From: Mucilaginibacter sp. 44-25
GTDB lineage: Bacteria; Bacteroidota; Bacteroidia; Sphingobacteriales; Sphingobacteriaceae
Reading direction: 5' to 3'
DNA length: 64,000 nt
Assembly: GCA_001898335.1 (NCBI GenBank)
Contig: MKTS01000013.1
Location: forward strand, 372,001 to 436,000
Position numbers and translations under genes: made by a program. The notes below the pieces were generated by a model, which was given only the letters and a program-made list of their open reading frames with translations, was not told where the DNA came from and searched no databases. Positions 17,116 through 26,461 of this stretch are shown here, piece after piece. Position 1 is the first letter of the stretch; each line of letters starts with the position of its first letter.

Positions 17116-18159
17116 ATGGATTTTTTAAAAGCTATAGGCAATGAGTTCACGGGTTTTTGGGGCCTTGGGGCACTAACCGATATCCTGAAGTCAGGCAATT
17201 ACAGTAAGTTTCTCACTTATGAGGGTGTTGTATCTCTGCTGGTACCTATCACTCCTTTCTTATTGCTGTTCGAGATCATCAGGGCCGCATTCTACAAACG
17301 TTTTAAAGTTATTGATTATAAGATACCCTTTTTCACTTATGTATTAAACGCGTTTGTAGGCCGTGTGATCTCTATTGCCATGATTGGCCTGTGCATTAAA
17401 TGGTTCTTACCTCTGGCGCTTTTCAAGGCCACTTTCACATGGTACTGGTTCATATACGGTTATGTGGTATGGGAGCTGGCTCACTTTGTTTACCACTACC
17501 TGGCCCATAAGGTAAGGTTGCTTTGGTGCCTGCACTCTACCCATCATGCGCCCGAAACCATGAACCTTTCTGTTACCTACGCACATTTCTTTTTAGAAGG
17601 CCCCTATGCCGATCTGATACGCACCAGCATTTGCATATTGTTGGGCGTGCCACCGGCCATGATTTTCGTGATCATGTTTATTGATGGTTTCTGGGGATCG
17701 CTCATCCATGTAGGCGAAAACGTGATAAAGGACGCGCGGTTAGGTTTCCTGAATAATATCATCCTAACCCCATCACACCACAGGGTGCATCATGCCCGTA
17801 ACATTGTGTACATGGATACTAATTTTTGCAACCTGCTCAATATCTGGGACCGTGCCTTTGGCACTTATTATCCCGAGGACAGGAACATCCCCATAGAATA
17901 TGGCATTAGCAGGCCCATGCTTAAAAACAGCTTCCTGGATGCTTATTTTGGCGAAATAGTGGCCCTGGCTAAAGATGTTTACCGCGCTCCGGGCATCAAA
18001 AACAAAGTATTATATATTTTTATGCCTCCCGGATGGAGCCACACCGGCGACCATAAAATGACCAGCGTTGTGCGTAAAAAATACTTTGAGGAATTAAGCA
18101 AACACCAAACCAGCCCGCAGGAAACAATTCCGCAAAACAGCCCTATGCTGGGTGCCTGA
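17116..18159 (+). CDS. Sterol desaturase/fatty acid hydroxylase family protein
   Basis: This 347-residue membrane protein belongs to the di-iron fatty-acid hydroxylase superfamily. The three histidine boxes that bind iron are visible: HFVYHYLAH, LHSTHHAPE and SHHRVHHARN. The N-terminal half carries several membrane segments (for example LLVPITPFLLLFEIIRAAF). The C-terminal 60 residues extend past the hydroxylase core. Likely substrates are lipid acyl chains, but none can be assigned. The gene stands alone, with a palindrome just upstream. Confidence 0.87.
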   Translation: MDFLKAIGNEFTGFWGLGALTDILKSGNYSKFLTYEGVVSLLVPITPFLLLFEIIRAAFYKRFKVIDYKIPFFTYVLNAFVGRVISIAMIGLCIKWFLPLALFKATFTWYWFIYGYVVWELAHFVYHYLAHKVRLLWCLHSTHHAPETMNLSVTYAHFFLEGPYADLIRTSICILLGVPPAMIFVIMFIDGFWGSLIHVGENVIKDARLGFLNNIILTPSHHRVHHARNIVYMDTNFCNLLNIWDRAFGTYYPEDRNIPIEYGISRPMLKNSFLDAYFGEIVALAKDVYRAPGIKNKVLYIFMPPGWSHTGDHKMTSVVRKKYFEELSKHQTSPQETIPQNSPMLGA

Positions 18160-18315
18160 GCTTGTACCGGTTCCTGACTTTTTTTCATAGTTCATTAACG
18201 GTGCGATAATTTTAACCTATACAGCCTCATTTCAAATGTCTGAAATTCAATATCTTATTACTAAAACCGCAAACTATTTGTAATTACTGTGGATATGGCA
18301 TAGCTCTTGAAACAG

Positions 18316-18323
18316 TATATTTG
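18316..18323 (+). promoter_or_regulatory. -7 box for lon
   Basis: TATATTTG matches the Bacteroidetes consensus. It leaves a leader of about 90 nt before the lon ATG, longer than for most genes here. No -33 element was found at the usual distance. Confidence 0.4.
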
Positions 18324-18421
18324 CAAATTAAACTGTACGGTTAAGCATTGTTGCATGACTATATTAGCTATATAGCCCTGCCATAATGGCGCTTACCGCA
18401 CATACACACGAAAGGTGATTA

Positions 18422-20902
18422 ATGAGTTACGATCCGTTTGATTTTAAAAATACTATGCCTTCTATTAATGAAGATTCCGAATTTTTCCCGCTGATGTCGT
18501 CAGAGGACGAAGAGGAAATGAATAATGAGCAGGTACCCGATATTGTTTCTATACTTCCCCTGCGTAACACGGTATTGTTCCCGGGCGTGGTTATTCCTAT
18601 TACTGTTGGCCGCGATAAATCAATAAAATTAATACGTGATGCCAACAAAGGCAACCGCCTTATTGGTGTTGTAGCCCAGCAGGATTTGAATATCGAAGAC
18701 CCGTCTTTTGATCAATTGCACAAAGTGGGCACCGTAGCGCTGATTATAAAAATGCTGCAAATGCCGGATGGCAACACTACCGTTATTTTGCAGGGTAAAA
18801 AGCGTTTTAAGCTACAGGAAGAGATACAAAGTGAGCCTTATATTAAAGCCACTATTGAACCGTTTAAGGAAACCAAACCCAAAGAAGACAAGGAATTTAA
18901 AGCAATGGCCGCCTCTATTAAAGATATGGCCATGAGCATTATACAATTGTCGCCCAATATACCCAGCGATGCCGGTATAGCTATCCGTAACATTGAGAGC
19001 ACTTCGTTCCTGATCAATTTTATTGCCTCGAACATGAATGCTGATGTTACGGCCAAGCAAAAGCTATTGGAAACCCTAAGCCTGCGCGATCGTATGAACA
19101 TGGTGCTGGAACACCTCACGCTTGATCTGCAAATGCTTGAGCTGAAGAACCAGATACAAACCAAAGTAAGGGTTGACCTCGACAAACAACAGCGCGATTA
19201 TTTCCTTAATCAGCAACTTAAAACTATACAGGAAGAATTGGGCGGTTCATCGCCTGACCTGGAAATGGATAACCTGCGCCAGCGTGCCGCCAAAAAGAAG
19301 TGGAACGCCGACGTAAAGAAACATTTTGATAAGGAACTGGAGAAACTGGGCCGCACTAACCCAGCCGCGGCTGATTATTCTGTGCAGATCAATTATCTTG
19401 AGCTATTGCTCGATCTCCCATGGAACGAGTTTACCAAAGATAACTTCGACCTGAAGCGTGCGCAAAAAGTACTGGATAAGGACCATTTTGGGCTGGATAA
19501 GGTAAAGCAGCGCATTGTAGAATATCTGGCCGTGTTGAAGCTTAAACGCAACATGAAAGCGCCCATACTTTGCCTGGTTGGCCCTCCTGGCGTGGGTAAA
19601 ACATCGCTGGGTAAATCCATTGCAAAGGCCCTGGGCCGTAAGTATGTGCGCATGGCCTTAGGCGGCGTACGCGATGAGGCCGAAATACGCGGGCACCGCA
19701 AAACCTATATCGGCGCTATGCCGGGTAGGGTGATACAGTCGATAAAGAAAGCCAGCGCGGCCAACCCGGTATTTATACTGGATGAGATAGATAAAGTAAG
19801 CAACGACTTTCGCGGCGACCCTTCATCTGCCCTGCTGGAGGTATTGGATCCCGAACAGAACAGTTCGTTTTATGATAATTATGTGGAGATGGACTTTGAC
19901 CTGTCCAACGTAATGTTCATAGCTACAGCAAATTCGCTCAGCAGCATACAACCCGCCTTGTTAGACAGGATGGAGATCATCGAGGTGAACGGCTACACTA
20001 TTGAGGAAAAAACTGAGATAGCCAAACGTCACCTGGTGCCGAAACAGCGCGAAGCACACGGCCTTAGCAATAAGGATGTATCTATAAAAAATGATGTACT
20101 GGAAAAGATCATTGAAGATTACACGCGCGAATCTGGCGTGCGCTCATTAGAGAAAAAGATCGGTTCTGTAGTACGCGGTGTTGCCAAAAGCATCGCTATG
20201 GAAGAACCTTACAATACCCAGGTAAGCAAAAAAGATGTCGAAAAGATATTAGGTGCGCCGGTATTTGATAAAGACCTGTACGAAAATAACAATACCGCAG
20301 GCGTAGTAACAGGTTTAGCCTGGACTTCCGTAGGCGGCGATATCCTTTTTATAGAGGCAAGCTTAAGCCCCGGGAATGGCAAATTAACGCTTACCGGTAG
20401 CCTTGGCGATGTGATGAAAGAGTCGGTAAGTATTGCGCTGGGTTACCTGCGTGCGCATGCCGCCGATTTTGGTATCAATTATAAGCTTTTTGAGCAATGG
20501 GATGTTCACGTACACGTGCCTGCCGGCGCAACGCCTAAGGATGGCCCTTCGGCAGGGGTAACTATGCTAACCGCACTGGTATCGGCCTTTACACAACGTA
20601 AGGTAAAACCACACCTGGCCATGACCGGTGAGATCACCCTGCGTGGTCGTGTACTGCCTGTAGGTGGTATCAAAGAAAAGATATTAGCTGCTAAGCGTGC
20701 TAACATTAAAGAGATCATCCTCTGCAAATCAAACCAGAAGGATATATTGGAAATTAAGGAGGATTACATCCGCGACCTGCAATTCCACTACGTAACAGAC
20801 ATGGGCGACGTGATCAAACTGGCGCTTTTGAACGAGAAAGTGAAAAACCCGATAGACCTCACGGTAAGGGATAAACCCACGCCTACGCAAGCAGTAAATT
20901 AA
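18422..20902 (+). CDS. lon: ATP-dependent protease La (Lon)
   Basis: This 826-residue cytoplasmic AAA+ serine protease degrades misfolded and regulatory proteins. It has the N-terminal LON substrate-binding domain (LPLRNTVLFPGVVIPI), Walker A GPPGVGKTSLGK, Walker B VFILDEIDKV, and the C-terminal Ser/Lys protease domain with catalytic Ser in DGPSAGVTM and Lys in GGIKEKILAAKRA. It has a slightly extended acidic N-terminus before the LON domain. It is a single gene closed by a strong terminator. Confidence 0.97.
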   Translation: MSYDPFDFKNTMPSINEDSEFFPLMSSEDEEEMNNEQVPDIVSILPLRNTVLFPGVVIPITVGRDKSIKLIRDANKGNRLIGVVAQQDLNIEDPSFDQLHKVGTVALIIKMLQMPDGNTTVILQGKKRFKLQEEIQSEPYIKATIEPFKETKPKEDKEFKAMAASIKDMAMSIIQLSPNIPSDAGIAIRNIESTSFLINFIASNMNADVTAKQKLLETLSLRDRMNMVLEHLTLDLQMLELKNQIQTKVRVDLDKQQRDYFLNQQLKTIQEELGGSSPDLEMDNLRQRAAKKKWNADVKKHFDKELEKLGRTNPAAADYSVQINYLELLLDLPWNEFTKDNFDLKRAQKVLDKDHFGLDKVKQRIVEYLAVLKLKRNMKAPILCLVGPPGVGKTSLGKSIAKALGRKYVRMALGGVRDEAEIRGHRKTYIGAMPGRVIQSIKKASAANPVFILDEIDKVSNDFRGDPSSALLEVLDPEQNSSFYDNYVEMDFDLSNVMFIATANSLSSIQPALLDRMEIIEVNGYTIEEKTEIAKRHLVPKQREAHGLSNKDVSIKNDVLEKIIEDYTRESGVRSLEKKIGSVVRGVAKSIAMEEPYNTQVSKKDVEKILGAPVFDKDLYENNNTAGVVTGLAWTSVGGDILFIEASLSPGNGKLTLTGSLGDVMKESVSIALGYLRAHAADFGINYKLFEQWDVHVHVPAGATPKDGPSAGVTMLTALVSAFTQRKVKPHLAMTGEITLRGRVLPVGGIKEKILAAKRANIKEIILCKSNQKDILEIKEDYIRDLQFHYVTDMGDVIKLALLNEKVKNPIDLTVRDKPTPTQAVN

Positions 20903-20910
20903 ATATTACT

Positions 20911-20936
20911 ACTGGTGACTCAATTGGGTCACCAGT
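20911..20936 (+). terminator. Terminator after lon
   Basis: ACTGGTGAC and GTCACCAGT form a perfect 9-bp stem with an 8-base loop, followed by a T-rich run (aaattctcttttt). Confidence 0.8.
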
Positions 20937-21020
20937 AAATTCTCTTTTTAAACTTATTTTTGTTTAAACCTTTTGTTCTGTTTTCTTACTTAGAACATGA
21001 TTATTATTATTTTTCTTTTT

Positions 21021-21028
21021 TACTTTTG
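21021..21028 (+). promoter_or_regulatory. -7 box for the unknown two-gene unit
   Basis: TACTTTTG is an exact TAnnTTTG match. Its last base is the first base of the long hairpin that follows, so the transcript would begin inside or at the edge of that stem. Confidence 0.5.
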
Positions 21029-21068
21029 TTCAGTTAAACTATTCTCTATGAGAAACGTTTAACTGAAC
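21028..21068 (+). promoter_or_regulatory. Long perfect hairpin in the leader of the 60-aa ORF
   Basis: GTTCAGTTAAAC (21028-21039) and GTTTAACTGAAC (21057-21068) form a perfect 12-bp stem. Inside it, TTCTC and GAGAA (21042-21054) add a further 5 bp around a 3-base loop, separated by a 2x2 internal loop. The structure ends 18 nt before the ATG at 21087. It overlaps the predicted transcription start, so it could be an operator, an RNA switch or an mRNA-stabilising 5' stem. It has no T-run and does not look like a terminator. Confidence 0.6.
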
Positions 21069-21086
21069 GAAAGGATATTAACCAAC

Positions 21087-21269
21087 ATGGGTAACAATCT
21101 TCACATCTTTAATCAAGACAAAACTAAAGCAGCTTATGCAGGTGCTAAAGTGCATGCTAATGATGTTACTGTAGTTAAAAACGCTAAAGTTAAGTCTTAT
21201 TTAACTACCCGCTCAACTAAAGACCTTCACTCTTCGCGATGTTCTGCTTATAAATATTTAATTCCTTAA
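21087..21269 (+). CDS. Hypothetical 60-aa protein
   Basis: The sequence MGNNLHIFNQDKTKAAYAGA... is basic, with no signal peptide or membrane segment, and I recognise no family. Support for coding comes from its place behind a -7 box and a structured leader, and from its TAATG overlap with the next ATG, which implies coupled translation. It could be a small regulator, the first half of a toxin-antitoxin-like pair, or a leader peptide. Base composition is more AT-rich than lon. Confidence 0.5.
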   Translation: MGNNLHIFNQDKTKAAYAGAKVHANDVTVVKNAKVKSYLTTRSTKDLHSSRCSAYKYLIP

Positions 21270-21805
21270 TGTTTGAAACCAGTTACGATTTCGTAAAGGT
21301 TTGCAAAAATCAAGCTTTAAATAAGCCTTATCTGTACGAAACGATATTGTATCGTTTTGAAACCCCTGTAACACGTTATACGGTTGAAGTAGAGCATTAC
21401 CATCATGATATTTTCATTATAAAATTCTACCGTAATAGTGATAGAAAAAACAAGTTAAAGTTTAATATTTTAACGAATGAGTTTAATTCGACTAAGATTA
21501 TTGCCACTTGTGTACATATCATGCTATCTATCCTTAATAAGAAACCATTAGCAAGTTTCGGATTTATCGGTGCCAACACCATTGATTCTCTAAAAAACTA
21601 TAACGAGCAGAAGAACTTTACAAAAAGATTCCGGGTTTATAAACAAGCCATGGAAAACCTTATTGGCGAGAACCTTTTTCATCATAGCATGGATACGGTA
21701 AACAGCGCATATTTGATGATCAATAATAGAAACAAATCCACGCAGGATATACTATCAAGAGCCAAGATTATTTTTGAAAAGATTTATCCGGAAATGAATA
21801 TGTAA
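21269..21805 (+). CDS. Hypothetical protein, partner of the 60-aa ORF
   Basis: This 178-residue protein of no recognised family is mixed alpha/beta and has no signal peptide. It starts MFETSYDFVKVCKNQALNK and contains a strand-rich stretch (RYTVEVEHYHHDIFIIKFY) followed by helices, including EQKNFTKRFRVYKQAMENL. It starts on the stop codon of the upstream 60-aa ORF. It is AT-rich compared with lon and lpxR on either side, which fits recent acquisition or weak selection on codon use. Confidence 0.65.
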   Translation: MFETSYDFVKVCKNQALNKPYLYETILYRFETPVTRYTVEVEHYHHDIFIIKFYRNSDRKNKLKFNILTNEFNSTKIIATCVHIMLSILNKKPLASFGFIGANTIDSLKNYNEQKNFTKRFRVYKQAMENLIGENLFHHSMDTVNSAYLMINNRNKSTQDILSRAKIIFEKIYPEMNM

Positions 21806-21866
21806 AGCAGGGAATAACAACCCCGCTTTTTTATTACATTAGCACTTGTTATTCCAGTTAATTTAA

Positions 21867-22832
21867 ATGAAGAAATTTATTTTTCTTGCTGTTGCAGGCA
21901 TGTTTGCCACAGCGTCATTGCAAGCCCAAACCCGTACTGCCGAGGCTGGCTTCCGCTCGGAGAACGATTCGTTCCTTGCACAGGGATCCGACCGTTATTA
22001 TACCAATGGTTTCTTTCTGTATTACAACAAAGCGTTGGATACGGCAGGTATCAAGAATAAAAATATCGCCAACAAGATTTTTGGCTTAGAGCTGGGGCAA
22101 AAGATCTATAACGCGCAATCGGGCCGTTTACCATCAGTTGATTATGTAGACAGGCCAATAGCGGGGTATCTTTATCTCGGCGCATCACTCAACATGCTGT
22201 ATAAGAATGAGAGTAACATAAAACTTACCGGCAGGCTGGGTGTGGTTGGCCCGGCGGCAGGCGGATATCCTATCCAGAAGTTCATTCATAAAACCTTTGG
22301 CTTTTATGAACTCAACACCTGGCAGTACCAGATACGCAATGATGTGGAAATTAACCTGAGTGCCGAAGCCAATAAACTACTGGCCAGGGCATCATGGATA
22401 GATGTGACCCTATCGGGCTACGCTAATCTGGGCAATGGCTTTACCGGAGCAGGTGCCGGCCCGATGCTACGTTTGGGCAATTTTAACCAGTTATTTCAGT
22501 CGGTAAGTACGCAAAGTACCGCCAGCTATTACGGCGATACCCGTTTGCTGCACAAGCATGAGCTATTTTTCTATTACAAGCCTATGGCCAATGTGGTTGC
22601 ATATGATGCTACCATACAAGGCAGTTTATTTAAGGATCACCCTGTTGCCGGCACCCATGAAATAACGCTGGATAAAAAGCCTTTTATATTCAGCAACCAG
22701 TTTGGTGTAAGCTACGCCAGCAACCGCATCGTGCTCGATCTTGGCGTGTTCGTACAAACACGTGATACCAAACAAATGGTTAAATCAACACACCAGTGGG
22801 GTTCTATAGGGTTGCTTTACCGGTTTAATTAA
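21867..22832 (+). CDS. LpxR-like lipid A deacylase family protein (DUF2219)
   Basis: This 321-residue outer-membrane barrel candidate has a signal peptide (cleavage after SLQAQ). The motif ENDSFLAQGSDRYYTNGF matches the LpxR/DUF2219 N-terminus, whose Asn, Asp and Thr residues form the calcium site. The C-terminal strand ends GLLYRFN with an aromatic residue near the end, as outer-membrane barrels do. LpxR removes the 3'-acyloxyacyl group of lipid A. The substrate here is inferred. It overlaps the convergent arfB by 4 bp. Confidence 0.83.
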   Translation: MKKFIFLAVAGMFATASLQAQTRTAEAGFRSENDSFLAQGSDRYYTNGFFLYYNKALDTAGIKNKNIANKIFGLELGQKIYNAQSGRLPSVDYVDRPIAGYLYLGASLNMLYKNESNIKLTGRLGVVGPAAGGYPIQKFIHKTFGFYELNTWQYQIRNDVEINLSAEANKLLARASWIDVTLSGYANLGNGFTGAGAGPMLRLGNFNQLFQSVSTQSTASYYGDTRLLHKHELFFYYKPMANVVAYDATIQGSLFKDHPVAGTHEITLDKKPFIFSNQFGVSYASNRIVLDLGVFVQTRDTKQMVKSTHQWGSIGLLYRFN

Positions 22833-23239
22833 TCATCAAAACCGCGTTGGCGACCGGCTTTCTTGGCCGACAACTTCTTTTTACTATCCAAACGGGCCGC
22901 ATTAGCGGCCTTGCTTATTTTGGTGGGCTTCCTAACCTTTGGTTTGTGCAACGCTTGTTTAAGTAAAGCAATTAATCTTTCCAGGGCTATTTCTTTATTG
23001 AGGAACTGGCTGCGCTCCTCATCACAGATCACCTGCACCAGGCCATCTTTGTTAAACCGCGATTGCAACTTTTCGTTAAGCGTTACCTTTTGTTCATCGT
23101 TAAATAAACCAGACTCATTTACAGCGAAAAGCAGCTCTACCTTGGTAGATACCTTGTTTACGTTTTGCCCGCCCTTGCCCCCGCTCCTCGAGGTTTTATA
23201 TTGTACTTCGCGCTGTAAGTCAGCTTTATTAAGGTTCAT
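22829..23239 (-). CDS. arfB: Alternative ribosome-rescue factor ArfB (YaeJ-type)
   Basis: This 136-residue peptidyl-tRNA hydrolase has the GGQ motif in SRSGGKGGQNVNKVSTKVEL. It has the basic C-terminal tail (KVRKPTKISKAANAARLDSK) that enters the empty mRNA channel of stalled ribosomes. Its size separates it from full-length release factors. Its stop overlaps the lpxR stop on the other strand by 4 bp. Confidence 0.92.
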   Translation of the reverse strand: MNLNKADLQREVQYKTSRSGGKGGQNVNKVSTKVELLFAVNESGLFNDEQKVTLNEKLQSRFNKDGLVQVICDEERSQFLNKEIALERLIALLKQALHKPKVRKPTKISKAANAARLDSKKKLSAKKAGRQRGFDD

Positions 23240-23355
23240 GGGGGCAAAGATAGTAATTGATTAATTTGTTGATTAGTGATTGGTGTATCGTGTCGACACA
23301 ACTTATGCATACAACGAACAGATACTGTAAACTATAAACTGCAAACTGAAAACCG

Positions 23356-23363
23356 TATCTTCG
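23356..23363 (+). promoter_or_regulatory. -7-like box before cmk
   Basis: TATCTTCG resembles TAnnTTTG with one mismatch. It lies 8 bp before the cmk ATG at 23372. Confidence 0.35.
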
Positions 23364-23371
23364 CGGTAGTT

Positions 23372-24052
23372 ATGAGCAAAAATATTGTTGTGGCCATTGA
23401 TGGCTATTCGTCATGCGGGAAAAGTACGCTGGCCAAAGCATTAGCAAAAAAACTGCATTATATTTATGTTGATAGCGGGGCGATGTACCGCGCAGTTGCT
23501 CTTTATTTCCTGCGGAATAACATTGACATACATAACCACGAACAAATAGAGGAAGCTTTAAAGAATATCCACCTCAACTTTCACTCACGTGATTATCAGA
23601 CCCACATCACCCTTAACGACGAAGAAGTATCTGAAGAGATACGCCAAATGCCCGTATCTGAAAAAGTAAGCGAGGTATCGGCTGTTAAGGAAGTGCGCCG
23701 CGAAATGGTGAAACAACAGCAGCGCATGGGCAAATCAAAAAACATTGTAATGGATGGCCGCGATATTGGCACGGCTGTTTTCCCGGATGCTACACTTAAA
23801 ATATTCATGACCGCCGACCCGGCCGTACGCGCCAAACGCCGCTACGATGAGATACACGCTAAAAACCCGGGTATAACGCTTGAGGATATCTATGAGAACC
23901 TTGCACACCGCGATTACCAGGATACCACCCGCGAAGAAAGCCCGCTGGTACGCGCGCATGATGCCATTATCCTGGATAATACCGAGCTAACGCAAGAACA
24001 GCAGTTGCAATTTGCCCTGGATAAGCTGGAAGCGCTGACTAAAAATAATTGA
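23372..24052 (+). CDS. cmk: (d)CMP kinase
   Basis: This 226-residue enzyme phosphorylates CMP and dCMP with ATP. It shows the P-loop AIDGYSSCGKSTLAK, YVDSGAMYRA and MDGRDIGTAVFPDA. I chose the ATG at 23372 because the protein then begins at the usual distance from the P-loop. An in-frame ATG at 23276 would add 32 residues across the promoter-like box and repeat-like sequence. It faces the dCMP deaminase gene across a palindrome. Confidence 0.95.
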   Translation: MSKNIVVAIDGYSSCGKSTLAKALAKKLHYIYVDSGAMYRAVALYFLRNNIDIHNHEQIEEALKNIHLNFHSRDYQTHITLNDEEVSEEIRQMPVSEKVSEVSAVKEVRREMVKQQQRMGKSKNIVMDGRDIGTAVFPDATLKIFMTADPAVRAKRRYDEIHAKNPGITLEDIYENLAHRDYQDTTREESPLVRAHDAIILDNTELTQEQQLQFALDKLEALTKNN

Positions 24053-24064
24053 TTTTTTGTAAGC

Positions 24065-24100
24065 CTGTCATTTCTCCTCGTACCTCGTTCGAAATGACAG
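24065..24100. repeat. Palindrome between cmk and dCMP deaminase genes
   Basis: CTGTCATTTC and GAAATGACAG form a perfect 10-bp inverted repeat with a 16-base loop. It lies between convergent genes and may act as a two-way terminator. It also resembles intergenic REP-like palindromes. Confidence 0.65.
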
Positions 24101-24113
24101 AGAGGAATATATA

Positions 24114-24572
24114 TTATTCCGCGGTAAACTGCACGGCCTTTACACCAAACATATTTAGAAAGTCGACCCCTTCGTCGCTTGGTAGACCTTTGTATTGTGC
24201 GTAGGATTTATCAAAGAACACCTGCTTAATGCCGGCCGAGAAAATAAGCCTGGCGCATGGCAGGCATGGCGATAAGGTGGTGTACAGGGTTGCTCCTTCA
24301 AGATTAGCTCCGTTTTTTACAGCGTAAAGTATAGCATTTTCCTCGGCATGCAGGGCAAGGGAACAACTGCCCTTGGAATCGCGGGCGCAGCCGGTTTCGG
24401 GCCATTCTTCATCGCAGTTGTGGGTACCGGCGGGCGGGCCGTTATATCCTATAGAAATAATACGGGTGTCCTTAGCTAAAACAGCACCGACCTGGGCCTT
24501 AACGCAATGTGAGCGTTGGGCCAGGTCGGTTGCCAGGTTCATAAAAATATGTTCGAAACTGGGTTTGTTCAT
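24114..24572 (-). CDS. dCMP deaminase family protein
   Basis: This 152-residue zinc deaminase probably converts dCMP to dUMP for thymidylate synthesis. The catalytic HAEENAIL motif and the zinc-binding PCLPCARL motif are present, with NGPPAGTHNCDE upstream as in ComEB/dCMP deaminases. It is monofunctional and of usual size. Convergent neighbour cmk acts on the same nucleotide, a plausible functional pairing. Confidence 0.9.
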   Translation of the reverse strand: MNKPSFEHIFMNLATDLAQRSHCVKAQVGAVLAKDTRIISIGYNGPPAGTHNCDEEWPETGCARDSKGSCSLALHAEENAILYAVKNGANLEGATLYTTLSPCLPCARLIFSAGIKQVFFDKSYAQYKGLPSDEGVDFLNMFGVKAVQFTAE

Positions 24573-24658
24573 AAGTTAATTAAAGATTGGAGGTTAGAGA
24601 TCAGTTGTTGAAGCAAGAAAACCTAATCTCTGGTCAACTCATCTCTAATCACTAACAC

Positions 24659-26272
24659 TTAGTGTCCTCCTGATGCTTCCAGGTTATCCACATCAATACC
24701 TTGTTTTTTAAGTATAGCTCCTGCTTTAAAGGCAAAGAATGCCAGGTAAGCAAAACCTATAACAGGTATAATGTATGATTTATGGATACCGATACCATCA
24801 GCAAGGATACCTTGCACCGGAGGTATGATAGAGCCACCCAGGATCATCATGATCAAAAATGCTGAACCCTGGCTGGTATATTTGCCCAAACCGGTAACGG
24901 ATAGGGAGAAGATAGAAGGCCACATGATTGAGCAGCATAAACCGCCCGCTGTAAAAGCGAATATGGCCACCATGCCTGATGATAATAACCCTATCACCAT
25001 AAATATAGCACCAAGTATACCAAACAAAGCCAGCGTACGCACCGGTTTTTGATCGCCTATTAAGAAACCGATCACAAGGATAGCTACACAAGCCGCGTAA
25101 GGGTAAAGTATGCTCACATCGGTTCCGCTGATGCGGTTAACCAATAATACCACACCGAATGCTACAAAAGGCACAATAACGGTAAGGATAAATTTAGTAG
25201 ATTTTGAAAGATTGAACGCAGCGATGGCACCAGTCCAACGGCCAATCATTAAGCTGCCCCAATAAAGAGAGATGAAAGGCGCAACCTGGTCTGTTTTAAA
25301 GCTACCAAACACCGGCGACTCCAATAACGACCCCATATTACTTTGAATAGTTACTTCAACACCCACATAAGTGAATATTGCCAGCATACCATATACCAAC
25401 TGAGGGTATTGCATAGCGCCCCAACCACTTTCCTTGCTTTTACCGGCTGCTGATGCAGAACCCATAAGGGTAACCAGTATGATGAATAATGCCGCGTAAA
25501 CAAACCATGATTTTTCTAAACCGGTGGCCTGTGCTAAAGGCGTTGCCGCCAGGATAAGCAGGAATGCAACGAATATAATGGCTAAAGGTTTATTAGCTTT
25601 GTTGCTCGGTTCAATTTTTTCATCGCTGGTTACACTCGGTAGTTTTGATATCCAGAAAAATGCCGCAACAGCGATAAAAAGCCCGGCAAGTATCATATAC
25701 AGCGTATTCACAGAGGCTATCTTAACTTCTGAAGCCGGGATTTTTGCTGAGGCTGAGCCAAATAATACAAATCCTACAATTACCGGCCCCCAGATACTAC
25801 CAAAGTTATTTACACCACCCGCGAAGTTTAAGCGGTGGGTACCTGTTTCAGGGCTCCCCAACGCCACTACAAATGGGTTTGCTGCGGTTTGTTGTAACGA
25901 GAAACCTAAAGCTATAACAAAGAAGGTAAATAATATAAAAGCGAATGAACCGGAATTAATAGCCGGTATCATGATCAAGGCGCCAACGGCAGAAATTAAT
26001 AGGCCGTAAATGATACCATTTTTGTAACCTATTTTATTCAGGATATCAACTTTAGAGGCCGCGGAAGCAAAATATAACAGCAGTGAGCCTATAAAATAAC
26101 CTCCATAGAATGTAAAGTCTATCAATTGTGATTCAAATTGACTTAAGTTAAAATGCGCTTTACAGAATGGAATAAAAATACCGTTTGAGGCCGCTAAAAA
26201 GCCCCAGAAGAAAAACACAGTAATAATGGTGTATAACGCCGAACTATTACTTTTTGAGTTGCCTTGTGCCAT
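24659..26272 (-). CDS. MFS transporter, FucP-like sugar/H+ symporter family
   Basis: This 537-residue polytopic protein starts TIITVFFFWGFLAASNGIF and contains GGYFIGSLLLYFASA, LQQTAANPFVVALG and a C-terminal MWPSIFSLSVTGLG segment. These are signatures of the fucose/glucose/galactose permease branch of the MFS. It is about 100 residues longer than classic FucP, with a cytoplasmic stretch near residues 220-230 (SVTSDEKIEPSNKANK). The substrate is not assignable, and no sugar-catabolic genes are adjacent. Confidence 0.88.
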   Translation of the reverse strand: MAQGNSKSNSSALYTIITVFFFWGFLAASNGIFIPFCKAHFNLSQFESQLIDFTFYGGYFIGSLLLYFASAASKVDILNKIGYKNGIIYGLLISAVGALIMIPAINSGSFAFILFTFFVIALGFSLQQTAANPFVVALGSPETGTHRLNFAGGVNNFGSIWGPVIVGFVLFGSASAKIPASEVKIASVNTLYMILAGLFIAVAAFFWISKLPSVTSDEKIEPSNKANKPLAIIFVAFLLILAATPLAQATGLEKSWFVYAALFIILVTLMGSASAAGKSKESGWGAMQYPQLVYGMLAIFTYVGVEVTIQSNMGSLLESPVFGSFKTDQVAPFISLYWGSLMIGRWTGAIAAFNLSKSTKFILTVIVPFVAFGVVLLVNRISGTDVSILYPYAACVAILVIGFLIGDQKPVRTLALFGILGAIFMVIGLLSSGMVAIFAFTAGGLCCSIMWPSIFSLSVTGLGKYTSQGSAFLIMMILGGSIIPPVQGILADGIGIHKSYIIPVIGFAYLAFFAFKAGAILKKQGIDVDNLEASGGH

Positions 26273-26461
26273 TTTTTAATATCAGGTTATTATAAGGGTT
26301 TTGTTTAAAGCTTTAAACTTAAATTTATTTTTTGTAATTCGGGGCCAAATTTTTCAAAATCTAAATCACAAAGTAACTTTTGTTGTTAAACAGATTAAAA
26401 GTTGCATATTAGCGTCCTGATTTTTATCAGTCAGGGCAAATTAGGAACATAAACCTAAATA

